Source: JBBQKF01 sp038326615 (GTDB lineage Bacteria; Bacillota; Clostridia; Saccharofermentanales; UBA5734). Taken from it: a stretch of DNA of 7,075 nt. The stretch lies in NCBI GenBank assembly GCA_038326615.1, contig JBBQKF010000125.1, positions 1 through 7,075 of the forward strand, read 5' to 3'. Below are positions 4,446-7,075 of this stretch, in pieces (the first letter of the stretch is position 1; each line of letters begins with the position of its first letter). The position numbers and the translations under genes are program-made. The notes under the pieces are model-generated. The model was not told the origin of the DNA, made no database searches, and saw only the letters and a list, made by a program, of their open reading frames with translations.

Positions 4446-6527
4446 TTACTTTGACCAACTCTTTTTCAATATCGAATAATAGTCGTTATCAAGAATAGCT
4501 GCAGAAAAATAAAACTTCTTATCGATTAAACCAGAGATATTTTTCCTGTAAGAGTCACTTACACTTATTCCAAGATTAGGTGTAAACACTCTGGTTAATG
4601 AATTATATTTACCCATATCAGATATAAAACTCTTGTTTGCAAAAATAACAAGAGGAGATGAGTCAGAAAAACAATCTACTCCCATCAACAGTCTGGAATC
4701 ATAAGTCAATCCCAACATGTTTGAAATCGTCGGATTAATATCAAGACTAGATACTGGTTTATCGATGGTCTTAGGTGTCATTCCCTTTGCATAAAGTATG
4801 AAGTTGTTTCTATACAACTCGAAATTGCTTTCAACTTCATATCCTGCCAAATTGTCTATGTCTTTTTTCTTTAATCCATATGGATAATGGTCCGCACTAA
4901 CTGCAATTAATGTGTTCTGAGCAATCCCCGCCTTTTCGAGGCTCATCAAAAGATACTCCAATGCCTTATCAAGTTCTATCTGCGTTGCCATATAGGCTTT
5001 TGCACCTTCACTTAAAGGAAGATTCGCCACCAATGCTTTATTCTTATTTGCAATGTAATTCCCGGAAAAAGAGTAGCGCAGGTGACCGCTTACGGTCATA
5101 TAATATGCATGAAAAGACTTTGTGTTGATAAATTCATCAACGGTATTCTGCATCATATCAAGGTCAGATTCAGGCCATGTTTTTTTAATTTTCAGACCAT
5201 TACCAACGCCCTTATATGTATATCCGAGGTTCGGATGAGAAACATCTCTTCCATAATAAGAATATAAATGATCATGGTAGGCAACTGTTTTATATCCTAA
5301 CGGCAAAAGCTGATTTCCCATAGCAAAAGGCATGTAATTTTTACCTGACCGTAGCATGCTCCATATCCCTGATTTGGGAATAAGTCCGGTAGTTGCGACA
5401 TATTCCCCGTCAGATGTGCTTACTCCCCAGATAGGAGTGTAGAAATTCGTAAAGTTATATCCCTCATTAATTAGTTTATAAAGAGTTGGCGTAACGTCTT
5501 TATTTGCCGAATATTTAGAAAATCCTTCGGCAGTTATTAAAATTAGATTATATCCTTTAAATTTACCTGTCATTTCATTTTTACTTGTAGGTGTTACATT
5601 GCTGAAATATTCATTCATCATTTTTTCATTAGTATTCTTTGAATTTTTAATGAGAGAATTAAAATCAATGTTCATGGTATTGTATCCATAGTTAGGAACG
5701 GAGGTCGGTGTAGGCGCAGAAGGTCCTTCCACATCAGGTTTAGATTCTGTAGAACTTGAATGATCCGAGTTGCTTAAATTTTGAGATGAAGAATTTGAAG
5801 AATTTGAAGAATTTGAGAATGTATTTTCAGAAATGCTGGAAGTTGATGAATTGTTTGAAAAAAGATAATTTATGTCTGGCGAAAATCCAAAAATTGTTCT
5901 TTGCGCATTAAGTCTGAACGTCGTTATAAGCCCAAGATTCATAACTGAATACAAAGGATAATTGCTTCTGTAATATAAATCGTATGGGGAATTATCGTCC
6001 TTCGTGCCTGTTACAATGATTAAAATTGACAAACAAAAAATTACAGCACAGGTAATAAAAGTCAGGGCTTTCTCTTTAAATTTAAATGAATATTTAGTTA
6101 TAGATTTACGGATAAATATTAGGTAAATAAACAATGGAAGAAATAGTAATATTATCGACACTAGATTTTCCTTTGTAAAGGCTATTGTTTCTGGGATAAA
6201 TTCCAAAACCTGTCCACCCTTACCTGCAGAGTACAATGTAAAAAACGTCAAAAATATCTTATAATAAATAAGCTGCGAGCAAAATAGCAATGTAATAATC
6301 AGAAGCATTACTATAGCTACAAAATTTCTCAGCCAGCCTTTAAGTAATGATATAATTAGAAAGATAATTCCCGAAAACAAGCATGCATATAGAAACGAAA
6401 ACAAAATCCCAATGCCCCAGAAAGGTACGTCGATGTTATAACGCAAAATCATTTCTGCATAAAAAATAAACAATGCGCTAAATATCAAAAAACTATATTT
6501 TTCTAAAGCTATTTTTTTGCTTATCAA
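4446..6527 (-). CDS. LtaS-family membrane phosphoglycerol transferase (sulfatase fold)
   Basis: A 693-residue enzyme of the lipoteichoic acid synthase / MdoB-like family, which moves glycerophosphate from phosphatidylglycerol to an envelope acceptor outside the membrane. Five N-terminal helices (about 11-29, 36-61, 69-92, 122-140, 155-174) match the LtaS topology. A Ser/Asn-rich low-complexity linker (about 224-262) and a Pro-rich piece precede the extracellular catalytic domain (about 324-620). The expected active-site set is present: Glu334 in LITAEGF and Thr371 in STSDGE (nucleophile), both metal-site residues; Arg427-Asp428 after YHDH, as in the LtaS substrate pocket; His482 in TVSGH; and Asp546-His547 in SADHYPY. 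It should be Mn2+-dependent and active. Whether the product is true lipoteichoic acid or glycerophosphate decoration of another glycan cannot be told. The start is TTG at 6527: no ATG or GTG precedes it in frame before a stop at 6603-6605, and the next Met lies inside helix 1. No gene symbol is given because several paralogues exist. Confidence 0.9.
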   Translation of the reverse strand: MISKKIALEKYSFLIFSALFIFYAEMILRYNIDVPFWGIGILFSFLYACLFSGIIFLIISLLKGWLRNFVAIVMLLIITLLFCSQLIYYKIFLTFFTLYSAGKGGQVLEFIPETIAFTKENLVSIILLFLPLFIYLIFIRKSITKYSFKFKEKALTFITCAVIFCLSILIIVTGTKDDNSPYDLYYRSNYPLYSVMNLGLITTFRLNAQRTIFGFSPDINYLFSNNSSTSSISENTFSNSSNSSNSSSQNLSNSDHSSSTESKPDVEGPSAPTPTSVPNYGYNTMNIDFNSLIKNSKNTNEKMMNEYFSNVTPTSKNEMTGKFKGYNLILITAEGFSKYSANKDVTPTLYKLINEGYNFTNFYTPIWGVSTSDGEYVATTGLIPKSGIWSMLRSGKNYMPFAMGNQLLPLGYKTVAYHDHLYSYYGRDVSHPNLGYTYKGVGNGLKIKKTWPESDLDMMQNTVDEFINTKSFHAYYMTVSGHLRYSFSGNYIANKNKALVANLPLSEGAKAYMATQIELDKALEYLLMSLEKAGIAQNTLIAVSADHYPYGLKKKDIDNLAGYEVESNFELYRNNFILYAKGMTPKTIDKPVSSLDINPTISNMLGLTYDSRLLMGVDCFSDSSPLVIFANKSFISDMGKYNSLTRVFTPNLGISVSDSYRKNISGLIDKKFYFSAAILDNDYYSILKKSWSK

Positions 6528-6554
6528 TTCTTCGCTTCTCTCTTTCGCTCTTTT

Positions 6555-6610
6555 TCTCTCTTGCTTTTTCTCTCTTGCTTTTTCTCTCTTAATTTTTCTC
6601 TCTTAATTTT
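6555..6610. repeat. Four 14-bp purine-rich tandem units before the transferase
   Basis: On the minus strand AAAATTAAGAGAGA (6597-6610, 6583-6596) is followed by AAAAGCAAGAGAGA (6569-6582, 6555-6568). The pairs differ only at two central bases. The motif AAAAAGAGCGAAAGAG flanks the array on both sides. The whole of about 6535-6660 is purine-rich on the coding strand. The array lies 27 bp upstream of the TTG start, and each unit carries GAGAGA, which can resemble a ribosome binding site. Confidence 0.85.
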
Positions 6611-6681
6611 CACTCTTTCGCTCTTTTTCTTACGCTTATTCACTCTTTCTCTCTCGCATCAGTAAATTTCTAAGCATTCTA

Positions 6682-6710
6682 ATTTTACCACAAAGAGCGG
6701 CTTTTGACGA
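6682..6710 (-). promoter_or_regulatory. Weak promoter candidate for the transferase gene
   Basis: Minus-strand TCGTCA (6705-6710), a 17-bp spacer and TAAAAT (6682-6687) are the best match between the permease stop and the TTG start. The -35 agrees at only 4 of 6 bases. Transcription would begin near 6675 and run through the purine-rich repeats. Confidence 0.35.
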
Positions 6711-6725
6711 CCAAAAATGTTCAGA

Positions 6726-6750
6726 GAATAAAATGATATTTATTTTATTC
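6726..6750 (-). terminator. AT-rich hairpin overlapping the permease stop codon
   Basis: GAATAAAAT and its complement ATTTTATTC (9-bp arms, 7-base loop) span the permease TAA stop (6745-6747). The stem is nearly all A-T, and the sequence after it has only a five-T run about ten bases on, so this is at best a weak terminator. Readthrough into the transferase gene is possible. Confidence 0.3.
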
Positions 6751-7075
6751 AACGGTTTTTAGCGCCTCGACCATGTTTATATTCTTGATTTTTCTTAACA
6801 TGACTACGTTAACGAACAAAGCAAAGAAAATTGTTAAAAGCGAAGCGAATATAAAACTAAGTGCATAAATCTCTCTTCCAAACATTATTACATCAACTTC
6901 CGCGGTTTGTATAACAAACATTGATAGATAATAGCCTAAAACAAGGCCAATTCCCGTACCGATAAATGTTAAAATAATGTTCTCTTTGAATACATATGCA
7001 GAAACTTCTCTGTCATAGAACCCAAGAACTTTTATGGTTGCAATTTCACGCATTCTTTCATTAATATTAATATTA
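6745..7075 (-). CDS. FtsX/MacB-type ABC transporter permease, C-terminal end (runs off right edge)
   Basis: The frame is open from the window edge to TAA at 6745, showing the last 110 residues. The ATG at 7053 is internal: upstream codons continue in frame (NINERMREIATIKV), which is the conserved sequence just before the penultimate helix of the FtsX-like permease domain. REIATIKVLGFYDREV and the following VFKEN are hallmark positions of this family. Two membrane helices follow (about IILTFIGTGIGLVLGYYLS and LSFIFASLLTIFFALFVNV), and the tail ends in the usual short cytoplasmic motif KIKNINMVEALKTVE. Such permeases pair with an ATPase to move lipoproteins, peptides or drugs across, or to signal through, the membrane. 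The large lesion- or antibiotic-responsive type common in Firmicutes fits best. The ATPase is presumably outside the window. Confidence 0.9.
   Translation of the reverse strand, partial: NININERMREIATIKVLGFYDREVSAYVFKENIILTFIGTGIGLVLGYYLSMFVIQTAEVDVIMFGREIYALSFIFASLLTIFFALFVNVVMLRKIKNINMVEALKTVE

Overview
The window is strongly AT-rich, and every credible gene lies on the minus strand. The lipobox lipoprotein, the five-helix LtaS-like polyglycerophosphate enzyme, the purine-rich Shine-Dalgarno sites and the sigma-A-type promoters point to a low-GC Gram-positive, most likely a member of the Clostridia. This is inferred from style and gene families, not from a marker gene.

Reading the minus strand from right to left: (i) 7075-6745 is the C-terminal end of an FtsX/MacB-type ABC transporter permease that runs off the window. 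(ii) 6744-6528 is a purine-rich leader with four 14-bp tandem units. (iii) 6527-4446 is a complete membrane-anchored sulfatase-fold phosphoglycerol transferase of the lipoteichoic acid synthase family, starting at TTG. (iv) 4445-3942 is a complex intergenic region with a pair of 21-bp direct repeats, each an inverted repeat, abutting a good promoter, then several purine-rich tandem repeat blocks, then a second promoter-like element. (v) 3941-3519 is a small protein made almost wholly of five MORN repeats. (vi) 3495-3464 is a strong terminator hairpin, followed seven bases later by a 74-nt fragment that matches the 5' end of a group IIC intron. (vii) 3382-2704 is a long non-coding stretch with a palindrome and a near-consensus promoter. 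(viii) 2703-427 is a large secreted lipoprotein with an F5/8 type C domain, a right-handed beta-helix and a C-terminal beta-sandwich. (ix) 410-1 is the start of a second secreted protein, 16 bp downstream and probably co-transcribed.

The common theme is the cell surface: an export or surface ABC permease, an envelope polymer enzyme, and two exported proteins of which one looks built to bind or cut polysaccharide. The MORN protein has no visible export signal and may act at the inner face of the membrane. The genes are probably separate transcription units except for the lipoprotein and the secreted protein.

The most noteworthy observations are the group IIC intron relic sitting exactly where such introns insert (behind an intrinsic terminator), the phased operator-like repeats before the MORN gene, and the recurrence of 14-bp purine-rich tandem repeats in front of two unrelated genes. 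I found no clearly new multi-gene system.
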